A DNA stretch of 64,000 nucleotides from CAMDHY01 sp046156265 (GTDB lineage Bacteria; Pseudomonadota; Alphaproteobacteria; Rhizobiales; Segnochrobactraceae), in assembly GCF_046156265.1 (NCBI RefSeq), contig NZ_JAWDIR010000003.1, positions 1-64,000 of the forward strand, written 5' to 3'. Positions 1 through 9,267 of the stretch are shown here, piece by piece (position 1 is the first letter of the stretch; every line of letters starts with the position of its first letter). The notes under the pieces were generated by a model, which searched no databases, was not told the DNA's origin, and saw nothing but the letters and a program-made list of their open reading frames with translations. Both the position numbers and the translations under genes were made by a program.

Positions 1-64
1 GAGCGATGCCCGCAGCTTCTTCACCGCCTGCGGATATGAACCGGAATGATCCGATTCCGCTCTA
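1..64 (+). mobile_element. 3' end of an IS630-family element (partial)
   Basis: Bases 2-46 read SDARSFFTACGYEPE followed by TGA at 47-49. This resembles the extreme C-terminus of IS630-family transposases, which often end in a short 'xYFRxxGY' motif. The bases just after the stop (about 44-64) fit the outer end of such an element and finish in CTA, which suits a TA target. Only about 15 codons are inside the window, so the identification is tentative. Confidence 0.4.
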
Positions 65-126
65 GCATGCATTTCTAATTCGGCGTTCTTCGATAAAAGT
101 TAAAACACAAGCCAAAAATCAGTTGG

Positions 127-1140
127 CTAAATTTGCTCGTCATAGTCGCTCCTGACCATCATTTCAGCTAGCTCACGAACACCGACTGTTGAAGTCCACG
201 ATAACGTGCGGGCGGCCTTCGCCGGATCACCGACTAGTAAATCAACCTCCGCCGGTCGGTAGAACTTTTCGCTTACCTTTATAAGCGTGCGTCCTGATGC
301 GCGGTCAATTCCACGCTCTGTCACGCCCTCACCTGACCACTCGATCTGCATTCCAAGCTCCGCCCCAGCAAAAGTTATGAAGTCGCGGATTGACGTAGTA
401 ACACCGGTTGCTAGCACATAGTCGTCGGCCTGTGGCTGTTGCAGCATCAGCCACATTCCTTCAACATAGTCACCGGCGAATCCCCAATCCCGACGAGCAT
501 CCAAATTACCTAGCACTACAGGATCTCCGCCGGAGCGAGCCAATCTTGCTAATCCGAGCGTAATTTTACGAGTGACGAACTCAGTGCCGCGTAATGGGGA
601 CTCATGATTGAACAAAATTCCGCTAGATGCATGCATGCCAAATGACTCGCGGTAATTTACGGTAATATAGTGTCCGTACACTTTCGCCACCCCATAAGGT
701 GACCGTGGGTAAAATCGTGTTGTTTCATTCTGTGGAACAGCTTGAACGAGGCCGTACATCTCAGATGTAGACGCTTGATAAAATCTTGTGTCAGGCGAAA
801 AACTTCGCAGAGCATCAAGGATGCGTGCCGGACCGAGTCCATTCACATCTCCGGCGTATATTGGAAGATCCCACGATGACCCCACGAAACTCTGAGCTGC
901 CAGATTATATACCTCATCAAAACGCTGGGCCTTGATGACGCGGTTAATCGAATTCACTTCTGCCAGATCGAACTCATGAAAGATGATGTCACGCTCAATT
1001 CGTAATTTCCGAAGCCGTTCATCAATAGGATGAGAAATACGGCGGATGCCACCGTGCACCTCGTAGCCCTTTTCCAGCAACAATTTTGCTAGATAAGCGC
1101 CATCTTGACCAGTAATACCAGTGACAAATGCTCGCTTCAT
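127..1140 (-). CDS. gmd: GDP-mannose 4,6-dehydratase
   Basis: This cytoplasmic NADP-dependent extended-SDR enzyme (337 aa) converts GDP-D-mannose to GDP-4-keto-6-deoxymannose, the precursor of GDP-rhamnose or GDP-fucose for surface polysaccharide. The N-terminal nucleotide-binding motif is GITGQDGAYLAK. The catalytic region contains STSEMYG and the YxxxK pair in YGVAKVYG. The open frame extends to 1212, but the conserved sequence begins at the ATG at 1140 (MKRAFVTG), so I take that start. It belongs with manC and the phosphomannomutase downstream on the same strand, which make its substrate. Its base composition is clearly more A+T-rich than manC, which suggests separate acquisition. Family assignment is firm; the final deoxysugar is not determined. 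Confidence 0.93.
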   Translation of the reverse strand: MKRAFVTGITGQDGAYLAKLLLEKGYEVHGGIRRISHPIDERLRKLRIERDIIFHEFDLAEVNSINRVIKAQRFDEVYNLAAQSFVGSSWDLPIYAGDVNGLGPARILDALRSFSPDTRFYQASTSEMYGLVQAVPQNETTRFYPRSPYGVAKVYGHYITVNYRESFGMHASSGILFNHESPLRGTEFVTRKITLGLARLARSGGDPVVLGNLDARRDWGFAGDYVEGMWLMLQQPQADDYVLATGVTTSIRDFITFAGAELGMQIEWSGEGVTERGIDRASGRTLIKVSEKFYRPAEVDLLVGDPAKAARTLSWTSTVGVRELAEMMVRSDYDEQI

Positions 1141-1740
1141 TGTGTCGTCCCTCACATTTCGGTACTGCGTGTTATGAAGAGTGATTAGTGAGGCGGCCTG
1201 CTTGAGAGGCACTCCGAATTATTCCGGGCATGTATCACACGGATCTCCCTGCTAAGCAGCCTCAATCTGATGAAGAACTGTATATGCGCCGTGCACCGTC
1301 GCCAATCGCGCTCCGTCAAGTTTGCTAAACATTCTCACCAGCCTATTCGCCATAGACTACCATGATTGACTAGACTCCAGCGGAGTGGAGAAGCCTACAA
1401 TAGTCTGGACGGCTCATTTGGATGCGAGGCGGAGCAAAGTGTGCGCGCCACTATCGGTCTTCAATATACTAGCTGTCGACACCCGAATCCATTGCACCGC
1501 TAGCTACACCGCGCTTTTAGTCTAGATAGAAAACATATCTGGCTGCACTCACTCTGCTACCGTCATGCGGAATCGCGCGAGTACTTTCATAATGTGGTCC
1601 ATCTCATTTCGGGCGACGCCTCTGTTTCGCATGTTTCAGACCAGGCTCTATTCGGACACCTGTGACAAATCAGCCGCTCAGATGCTTATACGCAATGTAC
1701 CTTCAGAGGGGGCAGCATATTAAAGATCAAAATCAAGGGA
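1141..1740. other. A+T-rich gap without a supported gene
   Basis: Six hundred bases separate gmd from manC. Base composition is near 50% G+C, far below manC, and frames on both strands are broken or antisense to manC. I saw no tRNA cloverleaf, transposase motif or convincing ribosome-binding site. The promoter of gmd probably lies here, but I cannot place it. Confidence 0.5.
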
Positions 1741-3165
1741 TCACGCCCTCGCATAGACATCCTCGAGGCGGACGATGTCGTCCTCCTCGAGATAGCTGCC
1801 GGTCTGCACCTCGATCAGCTCGAGCGGAATCTTGCCCGGATTGGCGAGGCGATGGACCGCGCCGAGGGGCACGTAGACCGACTGGTTCTCCGACAGGACC
1901 CGCACATCGTCGTCGATCGTCACCTCCGCCGTGCCGCGCACCACCACCCAGTGCTCGGCCCGGTGCATGTGCTTCTGCAGCGACAGCCGCGCCCCCGGCT
2001 CGACGACGATGCGCTTCACCTGGAAGCGGTCGCCGCGATCGATCGATTCGTACGAGCCCCACGGCCGGTAGCAGCGCGCGTGCGAACTCACCTGGTGGTG
2101 GTTGCGGGCCCGCAGCCGCTCGACCAGCGTCTTCACCTCGCCGGAAAGCGACCGCCGCGTAACGAGCACCGCGTCGGGCGAGGCGACGACGACGACGTCG
2201 TCGAGCCCGATGACGCCGACCACCGGCCCGTCCGAGCGGATCAGGCTGCCGGCGGTATCGACCGCCTCGACCGGGCCGTCGAGCACGTTGCCGGCCGCGT
2301 CGGTGCCGCCGAGATCGTAGATCGCCTCCCAGCTGCCGACGTCCGACCAACCGAAGGAGGCGGGCACCACGGCGATGCGGTCGGTCTTCTCCATCACGGC
2401 ATAGTCGATCGAGATCACCGGGGCGGCGCGGAAGCTCTTCGCGTCGAGGCGCACGAAGCCGAGCGCCGTATCCGTCACCGCACCCGCCGCCGCCGCCCGC
2501 GCCGCTTCGGCCACGGCGGGGGCGTAGAGGTCGAGCTCGGCGAGCAGCACGTCGGCGCGAAACAGGAAGTTGCCGCTGTTCCACAGGCAGCCTTCGGCGA
2601 GGTAGCGCGCCGCGGTGGCGGCGTCGGGCTTCTCGGCGAAGGCGGCGACGCGGCGCGCGCCGGTCTCGCCGATCGCGGCCCCCGGGCGGATGTAGCCGTA
2701 GCCGGTGGCGGGATAGGTCGGCGCCATGCCGAAAGTGACGATGTCGCCAGCCGCGGCGACGGCGGCCGCCGCATCGACGGCCACCAGGAACGCGGCGTCG
2801 TCGAGGATGACGTGGTCGGCCGCGAGCGCCAGAACCAGCGCCGCGGGATCCGTCCTGCCGACGAAGGCGGCGGCGGCGGCGAGCGCCGGGGCGGAGTTGC
2901 GCCGCTCCGGCTCGAGCAGCACAGTGACCGCTGCGTTGACGTCCTTCGCCTGGTTCTCGGCGAAGAAGCGCAGCTCGGCATTCGTCATCACCACCGGCTG
3001 CCCGAAGCGCACCGGATCGGCGACGCGCTTCAGGGTCTGCTGGTAGGTCGACAGCGGCCCGACGAGCCGCTGGAACTGCTTCGGCAGGCTGTCCCGCGAC
3101 ACCGGCCACAACCGCGTGCCGGCCCCGCCGGCGAGAACAACGGGGGTGATGGCTCCGTTCGGCAC
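1741..3165 (-). CDS. manC: Mannose-1-phosphate guanylyltransferase / mannose-6-phosphate isomerase
   Basis: This bifunctional cytoplasmic enzyme (474 aa, normal length for the type II family) makes GDP-mannose. The N-terminal nucleotidyltransferase domain starts with the signature LAGGAGTRLWPVSR and carries FAEKP around residue 218. The C-terminal cupin isomerase domain (about residues 365-474) has the metal-binding run LSLQKHMHRAEHW. The start is GTG at 3165 (MPNGAITP). The stop codon of the preceding glycosyltransferase gene ends only 2 bp before it, so translation is probably coupled. It supplies GDP-mannose to Gmd and to the glycosyltransferases. Equivalent names are algA, xanB and cpsB. 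Confidence 0.95.
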   Translation of the reverse strand: MPNGAITPVVLAGGAGTRLWPVSRDSLPKQFQRLVGPLSTYQQTLKRVADPVRFGQPVVMTNAELRFFAENQAKDVNAAVTVLLEPERRNSAPALAAAAAFVGRTDPAALVLALAADHVILDDAAFLVAVDAAAAVAAAGDIVTFGMAPTYPATGYGYIRPGAAIGETGARRVAAFAEKPDAATAARYLAEGCLWNSGNFLFRADVLLAELDLYAPAVAEAARAAAAGAVTDTALGFVRLDAKSFRAAPVISIDYAVMEKTDRIAVVPASFGWSDVGSWEAIYDLGGTDAAGNVLDGPVEAVDTAGSLIRSDGPVVGVIGLDDVVVVASPDAVLVTRRSLSGEVKTLVERLRARNHHQVSSHARCYRPWGSYESIDRGDRFQVKRIVVEPGARLSLQKHMHRAEHWVVVRGTAEVTIDDDVRVLSENQSVYVPLGAVHRLANPGKIPLELIEVQTGSYLEEDDIVRLEDVYARA

Positions 3166-3167
3166 GC

Positions 3168-4235
3168 TCAGCGGCTCCCCAGGCCGAGCGTGGCGTCGTA
3201 GAGATCGCCCAACTGCAGGGAGATTCGGTGAGGGTGTAGATACCTCGCGCGATCCAAGATTTGCTCCTTGAGCACGGCCCGCTCCTGTTGGGAAATGTTA
3301 CACGTCTCGGCGACGGCGCGCATCATGTCGTCGTCGTCGCCCGGCTGGAAAAAGAAACGGTGGGTTGCCGGGGGGTAGACCTCTTCAAGCTGTCGCAATC
3401 GTGGCCCGACGACGATCGTCCCATAGCTCAGAGCCAGCATCGCCACGCCCGACGTCAGCAGCCGCTCGTAGGGCAGGATCACGCATTCGGCCGACCCCAT
3501 GATCGGCCCGATCTGCGTGTCAGGAATGTGTTCTTCCCGGAACGTGACATGCTTGCGTCGTGCCGCGAGCGCGCTAATCTCGCTGGGATAGCTGTCGCCC
3601 GGCACACCTTTGCCGACGATCTCCAGGCGGCAGCGGTTCTCTCTCGCGAACTTGTCCGAAAAGCTCTCGATTACCCTGTGAATGGCCTTGTACCGGCGGA
3701 TGAGGCCGAAGACGAGCACGATCTTGTGGTCACCACGCTCCGCCCCCTGGGCACTCGCATCCGCCGGATACATGTCGACATAGCTCGGATGCGGCAGAAG
3801 AATGATCTTCAGCGGCTCCTGTATTCCCTGCTCCGCCAGCACCGACACGGCCTCGGGGGTGTGGACCAGGATGCCGTCACTCAGTTTGCCGAGCCTGCGG
3901 CGAAATGAGAGGAAGGCATCCGGGTGCTCCATCTCATGCGGCATCACATTGTGCACCGTCCAAAAGATCTTACCGCCGTCTTGCTTGAATTCTTCAATCT
4001 GCTCGCACAGGAGGTCGATGATGGCCGTCGCCTCCCTGCGCGTCCGGGCGTTGCGAAGCGAGTGCTCCTCCCAATGAATATGCAGAAGCCGGCCGGTACC
4101 CGACCGGAGACGCTCAAGTGCCGCCTCCACGTCTCCACGAACCGCCGTGTATCGCTCTGAAATCGCCGAATACAAGGCCTCATGGTAGGCATTTTGCTTG
4201 TACATTACGAAATTGGTTATGATTGATGGAGGCAT
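3168..4235 (-). CDS. GT-B fold glycosyltransferase
   Basis: This 355-aa protein looks like a retaining GT-B (GT4-like) glycosyltransferase. The N-terminal half includes HIHWEEHSLR and a WTVHNVMPHE segment typical of mannosyl- and glucosyltransferases of exopolysaccharide clusters. The C-terminal half has LVFGLIRRYKAIHRVIESF and then ILPYERLLTSGVAMLALSYG, corresponding to the nucleotide-sugar binding region. There is no transmembrane segment, so it is probably a peripheral cytoplasmic enzyme. It lies 7 bp downstream of the large GT2 gene and 2 bp upstream of manC, which makes GDP-mannose a plausible donor. Linkage and acceptor cannot be read from the sequence. Confidence 0.8.
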   Translation of the reverse strand: MPPSIITNFVMYKQNAYHEALYSAISERYTAVRGDVEAALERLRSGTGRLLHIHWEEHSLRNARTRREATAIIDLLCEQIEEFKQDGGKIFWTVHNVMPHEMEHPDAFLSFRRRLGKLSDGILVHTPEAVSVLAEQGIQEPLKIILLPHPSYVDMYPADASAQGAERGDHKIVLVFGLIRRYKAIHRVIESFSDKFARENRCRLEIVGKGVPGDSYPSEISALAARRKHVTFREEHIPDTQIGPIMGSAECVILPYERLLTSGVAMLALSYGTIVVGPRLRQLEEVYPPATHRFFFQPGDDDDMMRAVAETCNISQQERAVLKEQILDRARYLHPHRISLQLGDLYDATLGLGSR

Positions 4236-4242
4236 TACGCAC

Positions 4243-7200
4243 CTATGGAAGAAGGGCAGAGGGCGCGGCGAAGGGCCTTACCTTCATGGGAAACGCATAA
4301 AATAAATCATCGGTAGATGCTTGAAATCGCTCCGCCGTCTCGTGATAGAGGCGCCTCGGCTCTGTGAACCCGAAGCGAAGCATCCCGAACTCCTCACTTG
4401 CTGTCAGTGAGTCGGAGCGCGCCCTGCCCAGCAGAAGTGGCCACCGGATACGCGAGAAGGCCTGCCGACCGAAATGTCTCGAAATTCTCTGGATGAACTC
4501 GAGGTCCGCCGCCACCCGCACACTGTCGAAATACCCGACACCCGCCACGACAGACCTTCGCATTACCAATGATATACAGCAAAGGTGCGTGACCTGCCCC
4601 CCCGCCTTGATCACGATGTCCCCGTCAGACGTCATTCTCAGCCAGTCGGTCGTAATCGCCTGCAGTTCGGCCCGCGCAAGAAGCACGTCGATGCTCGCCG
4701 CAATCCGATCCGGATGCGACCAGTCGTCGGAGTCCTGCAGCGCCACGAACTCGCCTCGCGCCGCCAGAAGGCCGGTATTCTTGCAGACATAAGTGCCGTC
4801 ATTCGTCGTCTTCAGTATGATCCGCACTCGCGGATCGATCGACTCAATATCTCTTAATATACGCGCTGTGTCATCATCACTACAATCATCAATCACGATG
4901 AGTTCAATATTGCGATAACTCTGATTTAGTATCGATTCGATGGCAGTTCGAACGTATTGCTGCACATTATACGTAGTCATGATAACCGAAACCAGCGGCC
5001 CGGTGATCGGGAGCGGCTTCACGCCCGCAGCGTCCGGGTCGGTGGACGCGATGAAGCGGTCGAACATCGGAAGGTGGCTCTTGGCCGCATCAATCGCTAA
5101 CCCGCGGACGCTTATACGGCGAAAGAGCAGGTTGATCGATGCGACAGCCGCCGCCGTGTTGCCGAGCCTCTTTTGCACGGCATACTGTAGGAGCGGGACT
5201 TCCAGTGGAAACTCGCGGAGCGCTCCGTTGCTGCACGCTATTTCAAGGTGCTGTGCGGCCTCGCCGACCCTGTCGAGTTCCAGAAGAGCCGCCGTGGCGA
5301 GCAGTCGAAGATCCACGTCGTTGGGAGAGGCCGCGAGAGCCTCGGTCGCTAAGGCGATGCAAGGCTCGAAGCTCGCAGCAAAGAACTCAGTCCGGACGAT
5401 TTCTCGCTTGATCTCTAGTGTCTTCTCGGCTGCAAGCTTGAGAATTTCCCGCGCGGTATCCAGATCACCGCAAGCCCGGAATGCCTTGGCCGTCGTAATT
5501 CTAACGGAATTGTTGTTCGGCGCACTCTCGAGCAACTGCAGACCACGCTTTGCGACGGCCTCGTCCCGCCCGAGCCTTGCTTGGACCTTCTGAAGCAGCG
5601 CCAAAACCTCCGGTGTCGGGTTGGCCTCGGCGAGGTCCAGGAGCACCTCCTCGGCTTCTTCGGTATTCTCAGACTGGCGAAGAGCTTGCGCGTACTCCAG
5701 TCGCGCCGCGAAGTCTCCGGCTTTGCGGGAGAGTGCGGTCAGTGCCAACTGCAGCTCGCGCTTGCGATAGTCCTCAAGGGCTTGGGATGATCTGAGTGGG
5801 TCGGCGGCCACAGCCGCGGACTCGCAGCTGATGATCCGGTTTCGCAGGCTCTTGAGGTCCGGGCGTAGCTCCGAGGCTGCGCGATAGAGGTCGATCGCGG
5901 CGTCATACTGCCCGGCTTGTCGTGCCGCATCTGCCGAGACGCTCGTCAGCTCAAAGGACGTCACGAACCTCTGCAGTCCTGCCGTGGCCCACGTCAGGGC
6001 GTTCGCCACGAGCCCCCGATCAATCAGCAGCTTCACCAGCGCGACATAGCTTTTTTCATCGCACAGCTCCTGCGGCGGCAGTTCAGAAAGAACCAGAAGT
6101 ACTTTGTGCCGTTCTCCGTCGTTTGTATATCTCTGCAGAATTTCCGCCGCAGTCAAAACCTCCATCGAGATTGCTTCTGTCGCGATGGACTTGCGGACTG
6201 CCAGAGGGATATTCGCACAAAGCGCACCCAGGGCGACGCTTTGGATCAGCGGCAGGGTGTCGTTGCTCACCTGAGCGCAGCGCAGCAGAAGCGGCTCGTC
6301 GGATCCCTGCAGCGTCCCCGTCGCGAGCCTGCGCCAGCGTTCCAGAAACCACGTCAGGCCCAAGGGAACAGCGCGCTCGCCGGGACTATCGAACAGCATG
6401 GACAATGCCGACAGCCCAACGCCAGAATAGCCGCTTGCGGAAAACTTCGTGAAGAGTTGCTGTGCGGCCTTGGTGTCACCCGACGCGAGAGCGGCATAGG
6501 CGTGATGAATTGCGATGGAGTCCGGCGGGCCCTCGCTCGCATTTTCATAATACAACGGTGCAATTGCATACGGCTCGCCGGCGGCGCGAAGGGGAACTAT
6601 ATCGAGAAGGCACTCCTGAAGATATGCCTTCGTGCTCGCTGCAAGCGAAGGAGCGAGCTTGATGACGTCACTCATCCCGAGGTGATTCAGGGCGTCCTTG
6701 GCTCGGCCGCTATCGGCTAGACGCAGGGTGCGAGACAGAACTGAATCCACCAAACCCTGAATGGGCGGCGCCTTCCCCTTCAAGGTCGGCTGTTCGCTCT
6801 GTTGCTTAGGCGCATCCGCTGCGTCAGGGAGCGGGGCGGCCGGAGAGGCGAAGGTCTCGTTGCTAGCGGGGGCGCTGCCGGCCGTCCGGCTCCCTGCGGT
6901 GCTTGCTGTGCGCTCGGTGTGCTTGCGCTTGACCGGAGTAGGCTGCGCCGCTTCGGTGAGGGGGGGCGGCGCCTCTTGCGGCTTCCGCCGGGAGGTCGGG
7001 GGTGCAGCGGGTTTCTTGGCTTCCGACGGTGCGGCGTCGACGCCGCCCGCCTTGAGATCGTCGGCCGTGAGAAGGCGCGTTGTCAGCGGTGATGCCTGGC
7101 CACGATAATGAATTGTGATGGCATCGCCGCTCTTCAACTTGGTTCCCGAGTTGGCTTTAACGCTGAAGCCGTACTCCCCGTCACCGACGCCGGCTGCCTT

Positions 7201-7404
7201 CAAAAAGTCGCGCGGCCTGTCTGCTGTAAACGACCCACAAAAAGCACCATTTATACGAAGTTCGCACTTAAGACGCTTGGTTAAATCCGATCTGTCGTAG
7301 ACCCACCCGTAGATGCGATCCAACGTGATCCGCGATACGCGCGCGACAACGCCGGAACTCAAGGTTACCTGTTTTTGGTTTTCCGGGCGCGAACCTTCAT
7401 TCAT
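4243..7404 (-). CDS. Large multidomain protein: TPR array plus GT2 glycosyltransferase
   Basis: A 1053-aa protein. Residues about 15-115 look like a small beta-rich N-terminal module, followed by a low-complexity Pro/Ala/Thr linker (about 120-215). Residues about 220-780 are helical with repeated TPR-like patterns. The C-terminal part is a GT-A family 2 glycosyltransferase: PLVSVIMTTYNVQQYVRTAI opens it, VIDDCSDD is the first acidic motif and LQDSDDWSHPDR carries the DxD-type metal/nucleotide site. Most GT2 enzymes are 250-350 aa, so the TPR fusion suggests docking to a membrane assembly complex or chain-length control; this is inference. It starts an apparent run of same-strand genes through manC. 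Confidence 0.82.
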   Translation of the reverse strand: MNEGSRPENQKQVTLSSGVVARVSRITLDRIYGWVYDRSDLTKRLKCELRINGAFCGSFTADRPRDFLKAAGVGDGEYGFSVKANSGTKLKSGDAITIHYRGQASPLTTRLLTADDLKAGGVDAAPSEAKKPAAPPTSRRKPQEAPPPLTEAAQPTPVKRKHTERTASTAGSRTAGSAPASNETFASPAAPLPDAADAPKQQSEQPTLKGKAPPIQGLVDSVLSRTLRLADSGRAKDALNHLGMSDVIKLAPSLAASTKAYLQECLLDIVPLRAAGEPYAIAPLYYENASEGPPDSIAIHHAYAALASGDTKAAQQLFTKFSASGYSGVGLSALSMLFDSPGERAVPLGLTWFLERWRRLATGTLQGSDEPLLLRCAQVSNDTLPLIQSVALGALCANIPLAVRKSIATEAISMEVLTAAEILQRYTNDGERHKVLLVLSELPPQELCDEKSYVALVKLLIDRGLVANALTWATAGLQRFVTSFELTSVSADAARQAGQYDAAIDLYRAASELRPDLKSLRNRIISCESAAVAADPLRSSQALEDYRKRELQLALTALSRKAGDFAARLEYAQALRQSENTEEAEEVLLDLAEANPTPEVLALLQKVQARLGRDEAVAKRGLQLLESAPNNNSVRITTAKAFRACGDLDTAREILKLAAEKTLEIKREIVRTEFFAASFEPCIALATEALAASPNDVDLRLLATAALLELDRVGEAAQHLEIACSNGALREFPLEVPLLQYAVQKRLGNTAAAVASINLLFRRISVRGLAIDAAKSHLPMFDRFIASTDPDAAGVKPLPITGPLVSVIMTTYNVQQYVRTAIESILNQSYRNIELIVIDDCSDDDTARILRDIESIDPRVRIILKTTNDGTYVCKNTGLLAARGEFVALQDSDDWSHPDRIAASIDVLLARAELQAITTDWLRMTSDGDIVIKAGGQVTHLCCISLVMRRSVVAGVGYFDSVRVAADLEFIQRISRHFGRQAFSRIRWPLLLGRARSDSLTASEEFGMLRFGFTEPRRLYHETAERFQASTDDLFYAFPMKVRPFAAPSALLP

Positions 7405-7441
7405 GGGCAGTCTCCGGATAGACCATGCAGCAAAGATTAAA

Positions 7442-9025
7442 TTAATTCGCCAGCACTGGCGGCTCTAGAATTTGTCCTACCGTCAAGGGGCCGCGGTCGA
7501 CGTCGGAAAGGGTGCTCAGGGACTGATTGTAGTCCCCCACCTCGGCGTTCTCGCGCAGCACGCCATCCACTGCCGCGAACATCTCCCGCATCCGCGCCTC
7601 CGACACCGGGCTCTCCACAACCACCACGAGCTCGGGCTTGTTCGAAGACGCCCGCACCAGACCCCAGGTGCCGTCCGCCGTCGTCACCCGCACGCCGTTG
7701 ACGGTGACGAGGCTCGTGATCGGCTGGCCGCCGACCGGCGCACCCGCCGCCTGCAGCGCCTCGAAGCGCGCCTGCACCCGCTTAGCCACCGCGTACTTCA
7801 CCTCGTCGGCGCAGTGCGGCGACATTGTCGGCGAGCCCCACGTCTTCGGCAGTGCCCGCTCGAGGTCGGACAGCGACCTGTCCGGATTTCGGTCCAGCAT
7901 GTCGAGGATGGCGATCGCCGAGACGAGCCCGTCGTCGTAGCCGCGCCCGATCGGCGCGTTGAAGAAGTAGTGGCCCGACTTCTCGAAGCCGGCGAGCGCC
8001 CCGGTCTCGCTCACCTGCCGCTTCATGTGCGAGTGGCCGGTCTTCCAGTACTCCGTCACGGCGCCGGCGGCCGCGAGCACCGGGTCGGTGGCGAACAGCC
8101 CGGTCGACTTCACGTCGACGACGAAGCGGGCGCCGGGGTGCTCGTGGGCGAGGTCGCGGGCGAGCATGACGCCGACCTTGTCGGCGAAGATCTCCGCCCC
8201 GGTGTCGTCGACGACGCCGCAGCGGTCGCCGTCGCCGTCGAAGCCGAGGCCGACATCGGCCCCCGTCTCCAGCACGGCGTCCCGCATGGCGTGCAGCATG
8301 TGGAGGTCTTCGGGGTTCGGGTTGTAGCGCGGGAAGGTGTAGTCGAGCTCGATGTCGAGCGGCACCACGTCGACGCCGAGCCGCTCCAGCACCTCCGGCG
8401 CGAAGGCACCCGCCGTGCCGTTGCCGCAGGCGCAGACGGCGCGCACCCGCCGCTTCAGCCTCGCCCGGCTCGTCAGGTCGTCGATGTAGCGGGCGCGGAA
8501 GCCGTCGATAAAGCGGTAGCCGCCGCCCGCCCGCGGCTGGAAGGCGCCGGAGAGCACGATCTCCTTCAGCCGCCCCATCTCGGCGGGGCCGAAGGTGAGC
8601 GGCGGGTTCGCCCCCATCTTCACCCCGGTCCAGCCATTCTCGTTGTGCGAGGCCGTCACCATGGCGACGCACGGCACGTCCAGCGCGAACTGGGCGAAAT
8701 AGGCCATCGGCGTCATCGCCAGCCCGATGTCGTGCACGGTCACGCCGGCGGCGATCAGCCCGTTGACGAGAGCCTGCTTGATCGAGGCCGAATAGGACCG
8801 GTAGTCGTGGGCGGTGACGAGCTCGGGCCTGACGCCGAGCTCGTGGATCAGCGTCCCGAGCCCGAGCCCCAGCGCCTGCGCCCCCATCAGGTTGAGTTCG
8901 GAGCCGAACAGCCAGCGCGCGTCATACTCGCGAAACCCCGTCGGCTTCACCATCGGCTCCGCCTCGAAGGCATAGGTGTTCGGCGCGAGAAAGGGCTTCG
9001 GCGTCGGAAACATCAGATTGCCCAC
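7442..9025 (-). CDS. manB: Phosphomannomutase / phosphoglucomutase
   Basis: This 527-aa cytoplasmic enzyme of the alpha-D-phosphohexomutase family interconverts hexose 6- and 1-phosphates, giving mannose-1-phosphate for ManC. The catalytic phosphoserine loop is VTASHNENGWTG (about residue 125). The magnesium loop is GFDGDGDRCG (about 258), and the sugar-binding GFEKSGHYFF follows at about 348. The open frame begins with GTG at 9025; ATG at 9013 is an alternative. It is the first gene of the polysaccharide series on this strand, 37 bp before the GT2 protein. manB, algC and pmm are synonyms used for this family; substrate preference cannot be told from sequence. Confidence 0.92.
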   Translation of the reverse strand: MGNLMFPTPKPFLAPNTYAFEAEPMVKPTGFREYDARWLFGSELNLMGAQALGLGLGTLIHELGVRPELVTAHDYRSYSASIKQALVNGLIAAGVTVHDIGLAMTPMAYFAQFALDVPCVAMVTASHNENGWTGVKMGANPPLTFGPAEMGRLKEIVLSGAFQPRAGGGYRFIDGFRARYIDDLTSRARLKRRVRAVCACGNGTAGAFAPEVLERLGVDVVPLDIELDYTFPRYNPNPEDLHMLHAMRDAVLETGADVGLGFDGDGDRCGVVDDTGAEIFADKVGVMLARDLAHEHPGARFVVDVKSTGLFATDPVLAAAGAVTEYWKTGHSHMKRQVSETGALAGFEKSGHYFFNAPIGRGYDDGLVSAIAILDMLDRNPDRSLSDLERALPKTWGSPTMSPHCADEVKYAVAKRVQARFEALQAAGAPVGGQPITSLVTVNGVRVTTADGTWGLVRASSNKPELVVVVESPVSEARMREMFAAVDGVLRENAEVGDYNQSLSTLSDVDRGPLTVGQILEPPVLAN

Positions 9026-9041
9026 ATCCCACCCTGATTGG

Positions 9042-9201
9042 TTAGAAGCCTACACGATAGAGCACAAGAAATGCCACCGTGCCTACCGCATTGTCGCTCT
9101 GCTGGCGCGTCAGGTGGCCCCAGACGACGAGCGGGCCGCGATCGATCGCCACGTCGGCAAGTTCGACCGACTGACGGATGACCACACCGACCTCGACCGG
9201 G
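9042..9201 (-). pseudogene. 3' stub of a probable outer-membrane beta-barrel gene
   Basis: On the minus strand the 160 bases upstream of manB encode PVEVGVVIRQSV... and end in LVLYRVGF followed by a stop. Alternating hydrophobic and polar residues and a terminal phenylalanine are the pattern of the last strands of an outer-membrane beta-barrel. Such proteins often accompany polysaccharide export clusters. The frame runs at about 9202 into sequence resembling an IS3-type terminal repeat, so the rest of the gene has been lost or displaced. Assignment rests on pattern only, not on a family match. Confidence 0.4.
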
Positions 9202-9237
9202 TGAACCGCGCCGGGTTTGCCGGAGGCTCCCACTCTT
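9202..9237. repeat. Orphan IS3-type terminal inverted repeat
   Basis: The stretch from 9202 begins TGAACCGCGCCGGGTTTGCC and continues GGAGGCTCC. From memory this matches the terminal repeats of one group of IS3-family elements. No partner copy is visible nearby. It lies between the beta-barrel stub and the complete IS3 element, so I read it as one end of an older insertion that was later interrupted. Confidence 0.4.
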
Positions 9238-9267
9238 TGGCCTGCTGCCGGTTCCGTGGACAGGCGG

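Noticed and set aside
1662..2162. 166-codon plus frame near manC
   Set aside because: It is mostly antisense to the manC isomerase domain and becomes Arg/Pro/Ser-rich, so it is not a gene.
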